Assembly (NCBI GenBank): GCA_035479015.1
Contig: DATIJC010000013.1
Coordinates: 1-7,514 of the forward strand
DNA length: 7,514 bases
Origin: DATIJC01 sp035479015
GTDB lineage: Bacteria > Patescibacteriota > Microgenomatia > UBA1400 > UBA12028
Reading direction: 5' to 3'
The position numbers were made by a program, and so were the translations under genes. Positions 1-5,598 of this stretch are shown here, in pieces (within the stretch, counting starts at the first letter, position 1; each line of letters starts with the position of its first letter). Below the pieces are notes generated by a model. That model worked only from the letters and a program-made list of their open reading frames with translations. It ran no database searches and was not told the origin of the DNA.

Positions 1-186
1 CGGGCAATCGAAACCTTCAGGAATAAAAAACTTTGGAAATCTTTGGTGGCAAACGCTATGAAAGAGGATTATTCTTGGGACTACAGCACGCGTGAGTATT
101 TAAAATTGTACAAAAAAACAATCCGGCTGCGCAAAAACCAATTGAGTGCAAATCCCGGTCCTACATTCTCACTTAATGGAGTGTAA
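1..186 (+). CDS. glgA: Glycogen synthase (GT5 family), C-terminal end only
   Basis: Frame 1 is open from the window edge to TAA at 184-186, giving the last 61 residues of a protein that begins outside the window. The segment LWKSLVANAMKEDYSWDYST followed by REYLKLYKK matches the usual carboxy end of bacterial ADP-glucose glycogen/starch synthases, where an 'AM..dfSW..sA..Y..lY' pattern closes the second Rossmann domain. Known role of the family: adding glucose from a nucleotide sugar to the non-reducing end of an alpha-1,4-glucan in the cytoplasm. The neighbouring glucan phosphorylase supports the call. The last 14 nt (173-186) overlap the end of the convergent uppP. No catalytic residues are in view, so another GT-B synthase of similar architecture cannot be fully excluded. 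Confidence 0.75.
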   Translation, partial: RAIETFRNKKLWKSLVANAMKEDYSWDYSTREYLKLYKKTIRLRKNQLSANPGPTFSLNGV

Positions 187-961
187 AAACCACCAGGACA
201 AAAATTCCAAACAAAATTCTGTAAATGATAAATGGCATGAAGCCTACTTTGTTTACAGTCCTGCGCAACCAACTGATACTTACAATCGCCGTTGCAAATG
301 CAACTACCGTTGCGATAAGAGTCGGCGCGAGTATTGAACCCTCTACTCCCGAATGAAATACTTTGAGCATCTCATACCCACCAGCCAATATAAGAGCGGG
401 GATACTCAGTAGAAAAGATTGCTCCATCGCTTGTACAAAAGATAATCCGGACAACATTCCTGCAGAGGCTACGATACCCGAGCGTGACGTACCAGGCAAA
501 ATTGCAATTACTTGAAAAATGCCCATCACTAGGTAGTCTTTAAGTGACACTGCTTTCTGGACTGTCGAGTGCGATGCCTTCCACTGTGCAAGGAGTAACA
601 AAAATGCCACAGCGATACTCATAACCGCGATGATTGCAAAATCGCTTTGGATTGAATCAATGTGCTTCCTAATTGCAAAACCAACAATCAACACAGGCAC
701 CGACGCCAACAGCAACTTCACGCCTTCCATTTCCAACAATGTTGTTTTACCAACTTGTTTGATAATGCGAAGCAGGGCCATGCGTTCCTCAACTAATAAT
801 CCACCCAGGGCTCCCAATTGCACCACAGTTGTAAAGAAAGCAGAAGTTTGAGCTAGACCCAATAGCCGCTGTCCGACTAGCAAGTGTGCAGTACTAGAAA
901 TTGGCAAGAATTCTGTGAAACCTTCGATTGCACCTAAGATAAGTGATTGAAATATGGTCAT
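173..961 (-). CDS. uppP: Undecaprenyl-diphosphatase (BacA/UppP family)
   Basis: 262 residues, the normal length for this integral membrane family. It removes a phosphate from undecaprenyl diphosphate so the C55 lipid carrier can be reused for peptidoglycan and other surface glycans; overproduction is classically linked to bacitracin resistance. Two family signatures are visible. The first is EGFTEFLPISSTAH at residues 13-26, with the acidic pair E13/E17; most relatives have SSTGH where this has SSTAH. The second is PGTSRSG at 156-162, containing the conserved Arg160. Several hydrophobic helices (about 85-97, 108-125, 183-195, 211-230, 243-260) and a terminal YRI..G motif fit too. The ATG at 961 overlaps the glgP stop in an ATGA arrangement and has an AGGA ribosome binding site, so it should be translated coupled to glgP. 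The 3' end overlaps glgA on the other strand by 14 nt. Confidence 0.95.
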   Translation of the reverse strand: MTIFQSLILGAIEGFTEFLPISSTAHLLVGQRLLGLAQTSAFFTTVVQLGALGGLLVEERMALLRIIKQVGKTTLLEMEGVKLLLASVPVLIVGFAIRKHIDSIQSDFAIIAVMSIAVAFLLLLAQWKASHSTVQKAVSLKDYLVMGIFQVIAILPGTSRSGIVASAGMLSGLSFVQAMEQSFLLSIPALILAGGYEMLKVFHSGVEGSILAPTLIATVVAFATAIVSISWLRRTVNKVGFMPFIIYRILFGIFVLVVFTLH

Positions 962-2640
962 ACTTTTCCTATTTGTGAATATACTTTTGCTTCAAGTTCA
1001 GATAGTAACCTGGAGGCCGAATAATTTTGCACAGACATAGTAATACTCTTTTGCATATGTGCAGTCCAGCGCTGCCGGTCCATGTAAAGGGGAATGATAT
1101 CCTGTTCGATCCGCTCATACAAGTGAACGGCCGCGTGGTGGTCTTCTATAACAAATCCCATATCAGTCCAATCCACCTCATCGGTCCAGCCATCTTTAGT
1201 CGTACAAAGCAATACACCGTTCATACTGGCTTTCATTCCGCTCGTACCGCATGCCTCAAATCCCCGGATTGGTGTATTAAGCAGCACATCTAAGCCAGAC
1301 AAAAGAGTTTGGGCTAACTGAATAGAGTAATTTTGTAGATACACAACCGATCCTTCAAACTTGCCAACTTGTTCCAAAAGAAAATGCAAATTTTGCAGCG
1401 CTTGTTCATCATAGGCGTGCGGTTTACCGGAAAAAATAATACGCACCGGTACTTTTGACCCGGTTACTATTTTCTTCAATCGCTCTATATCCTCAAATAA
1501 GATCAGCGGTTGTTTGTAGTTAGCAAGCCGCCTGGCCCACCCAATCAATAGATCGTTTTCACTCCAGGTGATCCCAGTAGTTTCCGTAATCATTTCACAG
1601 AGTATCTTCTTACGGGTCAAATGTGCATTCCATAGATCATCTGTGTTGGCACAATCGCATTTGGCTATCTCCTCCGATTGCCAGGTTTTTTGGTGCACGC
1701 CGTTTGTCACCGCTACCATCGGGTGGTCTGTCCACATTGCCAGAGCCTTTTGCTGGTGCAATTTGCTCACTGCTTGTGAAATCGTTGCCAGCCGGAGCGC
1801 TAACATGGTGGGTGAAAAAAGCGAAGAGTCTTGGATCAAACCATACTTCGCAAATACTGCCGGGTCCATAGGAAATTCCATTGCGTAGCTCGCTAAGTAA
1901 GAAATCACCAAATCTTTGGAAAACACATCGTTGCCCGCCGGGATCAATGTGTGATTCGTAAATACCACATTTTTTAAATGTTCGAGAGTATCTGCATAAT
2001 CTTTCAAGTCATTTGCGGGAGCCAGACTTCGGGCGAGTTCAAAAAGGAGTAGGGCACTATGCCCTTCATTCAAATGATACAGGCGGATAGGGATACCCAA
2101 CTCATGCAGGACTCGGAAGCCTCCAATACCCAAAATCATTTCTTGCTTGAAACGATGCTCACGGTCGCCGTAGTACAACTGATCACACAAATTAATATCC
2201 TGCGCTTCATTTCCTTCGATATCTGTGTCCAAAAGAAGCAGGGGAACACAACCAGTCATTTGCACCCATACTTTGACAGTGACCTTGCGGGCATGGATAG
2301 GCACGCTGACTGTAACCGGTGTGTTGCCACGCACTAAAAGTTTTAAATCTGTTTTAGACAAATCAATGGTGTCCGGCCCATACACATTTGCGTCCTTAGA
2401 AATTTCCTGTAGCATGTAGCCTTTGTGATAGAGCAACCCCACGCCGATAAACGGACGCTTGTCTTCACAGGCCTGCTTTAACATATCGCCGGCCAAAATC
2501 CCTAAGCCACCAGCATAAATGGGTAGCTTCTCGTCAACAGCAAATTCCGCACAAAAATAGGCAATGGCTGGACTGGTGTACAGCTTTTGAAGTTCGCTTA
2601 ATTCGATCATTCCCAACGCATCAGCCATAGTACCAAGCAT
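958..2640 (-). CDS. glgP: Short-form alpha-glucan (glycogen) phosphorylase, GT35
   Basis: About 560 residues from the ATG at 2640. It releases glucose-1-phosphate from glycogen-like alpha-1,4-glucan using pyridoxal phosphate. Motifs, numbered from that start: IYAGGLGILAGD about 41-52, HLNEGHSA about 189-196 (equivalent to LNDTHPA of larger phosphorylases), FTNHTLIPAGNDVF about 227-240, ARRLANYKQP about 369-378, and EACGTSGMKASMNG about 462-475, whose lysine (about 470) is the expected PLP Schiff-base site. Length and spacing fit the short phosphorylase class (the TIGR02094 type) that lacks the N-terminal regulatory part of animal and E. coli enzymes. A longer frame begins with TTG at 2661, but that codon overlaps the likely promoter -10 region, so I prefer 2640; ATGs at 2628 and 2610 are also possible. 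It is followed by uppP with a 4-nt overlap. Adjacent glgA suggests a storage-glucan cycle. Confidence 0.92.
   Translation of the reverse strand: MLGTMADALGMIELSELQKLYTSPAIAYFCAEFAVDEKLPIYAGGLGILAGDMLKQACEDKRPFIGVGLLYHKGYMLQEISKDANVYGPDTIDLSKTDLKLLVRGNTPVTVSVPIHARKVTVKVWVQMTGCVPLLLLDTDIEGNEAQDINLCDQLYYGDREHRFKQEMILGIGGFRVLHELGIPIRLYHLNEGHSALLLFELARSLAPANDLKDYADTLEHLKNVVFTNHTLIPAGNDVFSKDLVISYLASYAMEFPMDPAVFAKYGLIQDSSLFSPTMLALRLATISQAVSKLHQQKALAMWTDHPMVAVTNGVHQKTWQSEEIAKCDCANTDDLWNAHLTRKKILCEMITETTGITWSENDLLIGWARRLANYKQPLILFEDIERLKKIVTGSKVPVRIIFSGKPHAYDEQALQNLHFLLEQVGKFEGSVVYLQNYSIQLAQTLLSGLDVLLNTPIRGFEACGTSGMKASMNGVLLCTTKDGWTDEVDWTDMGFVIEDHHAAVHLYERIEQDIIPLYMDRQRWTAHMQKSITMSVQNYSASRLLSELEAKVYSQIGKV
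967..970 (-). promoter_or_regulatory. Shine-Dalgarno site of uppP inside the end of glgP
   Basis: On the minus strand AGGA lies 5 nt before the ATG at 961 and within the last codons of glgP. It is the clearest ribosome binding site in the window and supports the ATG start. It also suggests that uppP can start independently or by re-initiation after glgP. Confidence 0.65.
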
Positions 2641-2652
2641 AACTCGACTATT

Positions 2653-2660
2653 GGTATACA
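2653..2660. promoter_or_regulatory. Candidate bidirectional promoter between glgP and the deacetylase gene
   Basis: The gap contains the palindrome GTATAC (2654-2659). On the plus strand it reads TGG-TATACA (2652-2660), an extended -10 that puts transcription start near 2667, about 6 nt before the ATG at 2673. On the minus strand it reads TATACC, placing a start near 2646, about 6 nt before the ATG at 2640. No convincing -35 is visible on either side, and neither start codon has a Shine-Dalgarno sequence. I infer one symmetrical -10 serving both directions and producing very short leaders. Confidence 0.45.
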
Positions 2661-2672
2661 ATCAATCACTGT

Positions 2673-3554
2673 ATGCGATTGAAACTCTCTTTTCTTTTTT
2701 TCTTATTTATAGCTAGTCTCGGATTTGCAACGGGAGCATTCTATTTTCATACAACGCACCAGAGAAAACCTGCCGCCAACAGTATTGCATCCGCTCCAAA
2801 ATTCCTAGAATATATCAATCAGGGTTCTTTTCCTCTCCTTAGCACGCCAACACCATCACCGACGCCTACTCCGTATCCGCCTCCCGGGTGGCACTGTACT
2901 ACTCTGCCAATTCTTATGTATCACCATATAGAACCTGAGAGCAGCGCAAAGGATAAAGGTCAAACTGCCCTCACCGTTGATCCAAAATTTTTCCAGGAAC
3001 AAATGGATTACCTGACCGAAAAAAAATACACCACGATGTACTTATCACAATTAGCTGATTACTTTGACACAGGGACTCCACTTCCACATAAGCCTATCAT
3101 TTTGAGCTTCGACGATGGTTATGATGATTTCTATCAATATGCGCTACCAGTTCTACAGGCGCATAGCTTCAAATCAGAAGCGTTTATACCAACCGGACTA
3201 TTAGAAAACGCTGGATACATGTCGTGGTCACAAATCATCGCTGCGTCAAAAACGGGCGTAGACATCGCACATCATACGTGGTCACATGCCAACGTCGCAC
3301 GTTCATCTACTGCTTCTTTTGCCCAAGAGATCGATCTACCAATTACACAGTTCGCCAGCCATGGTTTCACACCAATGAATATTTTCGCTTATCCATACGG
3401 AACACATAATAGCGTTATTGAAAATTATCTTGCATCAAAGGGTTTCCGTATTGCGGTTACAACACTTCCTGGACAAACTCAATGCAAAGAAGATCGTCTT
3501 GCATTACACCGCACTCGGATTGGCAATGCGCCACTGTCTAGTTACGGTATCTAG
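2673..3554 (+). CDS. Secreted or membrane-anchored polysaccharide deacetylase (NodB/CE4 fold)
   Basis: 293 residues. Order of parts: basic start and hydrophobic helix at 5-25 (signal peptide or anchor), a Thr/Pro-rich linker at 58-71 (TPTPSPTPTPYPPP), then the catalytic domain from about 78. CE4 signatures: SFDDGY at 145-150 (D147 expected base, D148 metal ligand), HTWSH at 201-205 (H201 and H205 metal ligands), AYPYG at 239-243, and a late LHRTRI at 278-283. The LMYHHIE at 81-87 and the FxAYPYG style resemble the PgaB-like subgroup of deacetylases acting on N-acetylated surface glycans. The substrate here (peptidoglycan, poly-GlcNAc or another glycan) cannot be read from sequence. The stop TAG shares the palindrome CTAG with the stop of the convergent glycoside hydrolase gene. 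The start codon has no Shine-Dalgarno and may be close to leaderless. Confidence 0.9.
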   Translation: MRLKLSFLFFLFIASLGFATGAFYFHTTHQRKPAANSIASAPKFLEYINQGSFPLLSTPTPSPTPTPYPPPGWHCTTLPILMYHHIEPESSAKDKGQTALTVDPKFFQEQMDYLTEKKYTTMYLSQLADYFDTGTPLPHKPIILSFDDGYDDFYQYALPVLQAHSFKSEAFIPTGLLENAGYMSWSQIIAASKTGVDIAHHTWSHANVARSSTASFAQEIDLPITQFASHGFTPMNIFAYPYGTHNSVIENYLASKGFRIAVTTLPGQTQCKEDRLALHRTRIGNAPLSSYGI

Positions 3555-4528
3555 CGAGACAGGGTGAGGATATTTCTATACGCGCGGTACAGCGCTGTAG
3601 GGTTGCTCCGGTCATCCAAAAATGAAAAGGGTGCAAATACTCCGGGACTCCCTCGCAATACAAATGGGGTCACGGCCCTTATGCGCGGGTCCTTGCCCCA
3701 AATTTTTTTGAACGCTGTTTGAAAATACGAGTTGATATACTTTGTTGGCACTTTTTGGCTATCCCAACCAGTTTCAGTGATATACACATCGTATTCCCGC
3801 TGGGTATAGGAATGTAAGAATGCCAATTCATTCTCAAAACCCCGTAGGCTATTTTTACCAATCCGGTTTGGGTTGGCGTTAAAACCAGGGTTGGGATATG
3901 AATGAGAGTTCCACGCATCGTACGCCGATGCTAAATCGGGCTCAGCAGCAAAAACACGCCGAAGGTATGAAAATGCCTCCATTGTGCCTGAAGCATTGGA
4001 AGCATCTAGGTCCATACCAGCCGGCAATATGGTGTAGGTTTTAGCTTCAGTACGCATCCAATTCACCGCAAACATAGAGAGATGGGCGTACTCTTCGGGG
4101 TTGATGGAGTTGCCCCATTCTTTTGCATGATTGGGTTCATTAAATGTAATAACGGTCAACTCTGGTCTGTGCCACTCCAAACTGGAGAGAAAAGTAATCA
4201 TTTCTCCAATTTCTTCACGGGCGGGGATGGTCCAGGCTCCATCTTTAACACGAGTAGCGAGCCGGATAATGGGGCGGATTTTTAACGTGTGACACTCGTC
4301 AAAAAAGGGCTGCCAGCGCTCTGTCTCCCCAATATCCAAGACTGTGAAGGGAATAGTGACAAACTTATCTTTGTCATCGCCATTGGCAAGCAATTTTTGG
4401 GCTAGTGTTACTTCACCTGGCTCTAAAATGTGGATGCCTAAAACCTCAGTCCCGGCATACACCTCAAGTGGGGAAACCAGAAACGATATGGTCATCAGCA
4501 TGCTGATAAGTATTTTTACTGGGCTCAC
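3551..4528 (-). CDS. Secreted clan GH-A glycoside hydrolase-like protein
   Basis: 325 residues from the GTG at 4528. Residues 1-25 look like a signal peptide: one lysine at residue 5, a hydrophobic stretch, and the likely cleavage after VYA before GTEV. The mature part can be followed as a complete (beta/alpha)8 barrel. Strands include LGIHI, FVTIPFTVLD, KIRPIIRLA, TVITFNEPN, TILPAGMDLD, AWNSHSYPN, YDVYITETGW and IRAVTPFVLRG. In clan GH-A the Glu of NEP at the end of strand 4 (E131) is the acid/base and the Glu of strand 7 ETGW (E252) is the nucleophile; His209 also looks conserved-type. The exact GH family and substrate are not recognisable to me. An in-frame ATG at 4681 would add 51 residues without domain features, run antisense through the next gene, and bury the signal peptide. 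The GTG lies 7 nt after a TATACT -10, so the mRNA may be leaderless. Confidence 0.8.
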   Translation of the reverse strand: MSPVKILISMLMTISFLVSPLEVYAGTEVLGIHILEPGEVTLAQKLLANGDDKDKFVTIPFTVLDIGETERWQPFFDECHTLKIRPIIRLATRVKDGAWTIPAREEIGEMITFLSSLEWHRPELTVITFNEPNHAKEWGNSINPEEYAHLSMFAVNWMRTEAKTYTILPAGMDLDASNASGTMEAFSYLRRVFAAEPDLASAYDAWNSHSYPNPGFNANPNRIGKNSLRGFENELAFLHSYTQREYDVYITETGWDSQKVPTKYINSYFQTAFKKIWGKDPRIRAVTPFVLRGSPGVFAPFSFLDDRSNPTALYRAYRNILTLSR

Positions 4529-4534
4529 TTGCTT

Positions 4535-4541
4535 AGTATAC
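4535..4541. promoter_or_regulatory. Candidate bidirectional promoter between the hydrolase and lysozyme-like genes
   Basis: A second GTATAC palindrome (4536-4541) lies in this divergent gap. On the minus strand it reads TATACT, a near-consensus -10, with TTGAGC 15 bp upstream as a possible -35. The predicted start falls on the GTG at 4528. On the plus strand it reads TATACC with TTTACT 16 bp upstream; the predicted start near 4548 leaves a leader of about 20 nt carrying AAGG (4560-4563), 4 nt before the ATG at 4568. This is inferred from spacing and similarity only. Confidence 0.45.
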
Positions 4542-4567
4542 CTGTTAAATGATACGCTCAAGGTCTG

Positions 4568-5323
4568 ATGCGTCAGCCCAAATACTTTATCAGCTCTCAA
4601 GAGCCCGAAAAGAAAGCCAAAGAAGTGACTGTGCAACCTGAGATTAGTGTTCCAAAGGTGCACATACGTTTGCCTAAACAAGTGGCCCCAGCTCTGGGTA
4701 TCCTGTCATTCGTAGCGCTGGTGTCCCTTAGTCTCCTGTCACTGCACATACGGGTTCCGCAATTTTTCCCCGTACAGCCCAGTAGTGGATCTGTGGTTGC
4801 CCAGACAGGAGGAGGATCAATCCAAGGCACCCATTATGATATTTTGACCGCTGATTCGAGAGTGGATATCATAGCTGGCTTCCTCAGCCGTTATAAATCA
4901 CCCCTCCAGCCATATCAACACTACGGCCAGGCTCTGGTAGATGCTGCCGACCGCTATGGACTCGATTGGCGTCTGCTCCCAGCCATCATGATGCAGGAGA
5001 GCAATCTCTGTAAAGCCTCCGATCCTAAGCTTCACAACTGCCTAGGCTTTGGAATCCATAAGGCAGGGACCCTTGGTTTTGACACATATGAGGATAGTTT
5101 CGACCGGGCAGCCAGGGAACTGAAGGAACGATATATCGATATCGGACTGACCACACCTGAGCTCATTCAAACAAAATACACCCCTAGTAGTCCACACAAC
5201 GCCTGGTCCAATTCGGTCGATCAGTGGATTGCTGAGATGGAATTTAACAGCCGTGATAAAGGCAAGACGAGCACCGCTTCAGCTGATCTGACCCAATATA
5301 CCCGAAACAGCAATACCCTATAG
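4568..5323 (+). CDS. Membrane-anchored lysozyme-like (glucosaminidase/transglycosylase type) protein
   Basis: 251 residues. A charged cytoplasmic N-terminus (1-38, rich in Lys/Glu/Pro) is followed by one hydrophobic helix at about 40-59 and a Ser/Gly-rich spacer (72-86), giving type II topology with the catalytic part outside. The outer domain at about 97-226 contains LVDAADRYGLDWRLLPAIMM then QESN at 143-146. This resembles the 'a..yglDp.lL.Ai..qES' region of lysozyme-fold wall hydrolases, with E144 as the candidate catalytic acid. A pair of cysteines (C148, C158) flanks a short segment and may form a disulfide; LGFGIHKAGTLGFDTYEDS resembles the substrate-groove part of glucosaminidase-like proteins. 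The likely role is peptidoglycan cleavage or remodelling. The C-terminal tail from about 228 is low-complexity (Ser/Thr/Asn). I cannot choose between GH73-like and transglycosylase-like families. It diverges from the glycoside hydrolase gene. Confidence 0.75.
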   Translation: MRQPKYFISSQEPEKKAKEVTVQPEISVPKVHIRLPKQVAPALGILSFVALVSLSLLSLHIRVPQFFPVQPSSGSVVAQTGGGSIQGTHYDILTADSRVDIIAGFLSRYKSPLQPYQHYGQALVDAADRYGLDWRLLPAIMMQESNLCKASDPKLHNCLGFGIHKAGTLGFDTYEDSFDRAARELKERYIDIGLTTPELIQTKYTPSSPHNAWSNSVDQWIAEMEFNSRDKGKTSTASADLTQYTRNSNTL

Positions 5324-5355
5324 TGCGTTCGGTTATATGAGGTGGGACATTACTA

Positions 5356-5384
5356 TTGACAGGCCTATATAAATAGTGTATTCT
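5356..5384 (+). promoter_or_regulatory. Strong sigma-70-type promoter upstream of the short RNA
   Basis: A perfect TTGACA (5356-5361) is followed by a 17-bp spacer and TATTCT (5379-5384, 5 of 6 matches to TATAAT). A TG pair lies directly before the -10. Transcription should begin near A5391. It is the best -35/-10 pair I found in the window and it does not sit directly before a protein gene. Confidence 0.75.
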
Positions 5385-5390
5385 TTTCCC

Positions 5391-5463
5391 ACGTTGGCAG
5401 GTTCTTCCTCACCGGGAATTACGTGTCAACCCCAAAGAGTCCTCCGTAGCTGGGGGATTTTTT
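5391..5463 (+). ncRNA. Candidate short structured RNA or terminated leader
   Basis: Between the strong promoter and an intrinsic terminator lies a predicted transcript of about 73 nt. Its first part folds into a long hairpin. GUUGGCA (5393-5399) pairs with UGUCAAC (5424-5430) over 7 bp with one G-U. After a G/G mismatch GU pairs with AC, then a 2x2 internal loop, then UUCC (5405-5408) pairs with GGAA (5415-5418) around the loop UCACCG. The terminator follows after three C residues. I recognise no known family: not a T-box, SRP RNA, 6S RNA or a riboswitch I can name. It may be a free-standing small RNA, or an attenuating leader of the downstream tRNA-tyrS-recG genes. The role is unknown. Confidence 0.45.
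5434..5463 (+). terminator. Intrinsic terminator ahead of tRNA-Leu
   Basis: UCCUCC (5440-5445) pairs with GGGGGA (5452-5457), with one U-G wobble, around a 6-nt loop GUAGCU. It is followed by six T (5458-5463). The upstream AAAGAG (5434-5439) can pair with the T tract and lengthen the stem. An alternative stem CCCC (5430-5433) with GGGG competes for the same G run, so two foldings are possible. Confidence 0.75.
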
Positions 5464-5469
5464 GTAGGC

Positions 5470-5475
5470 TATAAT
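5470..5475 (+). promoter_or_regulatory. Perfect -10 box of the tRNA-Leu gene
   Basis: TATAAT lies 10 nt before the mature tRNA 5' end, immediately after the terminator. Transcription from about 5483 would leave a 5' leader of only about 3 nt on the tRNA precursor. No good -35 is present at 16-18 bp (the sequence there is part of the terminator hairpin), so this promoter may depend on other contacts or be modest in strength. Confidence 0.55.
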
Positions 5476-5485
5476 CCTCCTTATT

Positions 5486-5569
5486 GCCGACGTGGCGGAA
5501 CTGGCATACGCGCAGGACTTAGAATCCTGTGGTCGCAAGACCTTGGAGGTTCAACTCCTCTCGTCGGCA
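5486..5569 (+). tRNA. tRNA-Leu, anticodon UAG
   Basis: 84 nt with a full class II cloverleaf. The acceptor stem GCCGACG pairs with CGTCGGC (5562-5568) and the discriminator is A5569. The D stem is GCG/CGC with GG at 5503-5504. The anticodon stem is CAGGA/TCCTG with loop CTTAGAA, anticodon TAG at 5520-5522 (reads CUN leucine codons). The long variable arm is GGTC/GACC closed by a GCAA tetraloop. The T arm is GGAGG-TTCAACT-CCTCT. The long variable arm and A73 are leucine identity features. CCA is not encoded, so CCA-adding enzyme and probably RNase Z processing are needed. No terminator separates it from tyrS, whose start is 29 nt downstream, so the two are probably co-transcribed. Confidence 0.97.
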
Positions 5570-5598
5570 CTTAGTGGAGATGTACAATAAGAATAACT

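Noticed and set aside
163..184. Imperfect 7-bp hairpin at the glgA/uppP convergent junction
   Set aside because: The stem is weak with wobble pairs and neither strand has a following T tract, so it is not a convincing terminator.
1568..1888. Plus-strand frame of about 106 residues inside glgP
   Set aside because: It is antisense to a clearly conserved phosphorylase region, has no recognisable motif and no start signals.
2641..2661. TTG start of glgP at 2661
   Set aside because: It would overlap the likely promoter -10, has no ribosome binding site, and adds seven residues upstream of any conserved phosphorylase motif.
4529..4681. N-terminal extension of the minus-strand hydrolase frame to ATG 4681
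   Set aside because: It lies antisense inside the lysozyme-like gene, lacks domain features, and would bury a good signal peptide; the GTG at 4528 directly after a -10 fits better.
5423..5449. Possible 8-residue leader peptide (GTG start, MSTPKSPP) ending in the terminator loop
   Set aside because: GGGA is positioned as a possible ribosome site, but the peptide has no tyrosine or leucine run to explain attenuation, and a frame this short occurs readily by chance.
5391..5463. T-box or known riboswitch upstream of tyrS
   Set aside because: No T-box consensus, specifier loop or antiterminator bulge, and no match to riboswitch cores that I can recall; left as an unclassified RNA.
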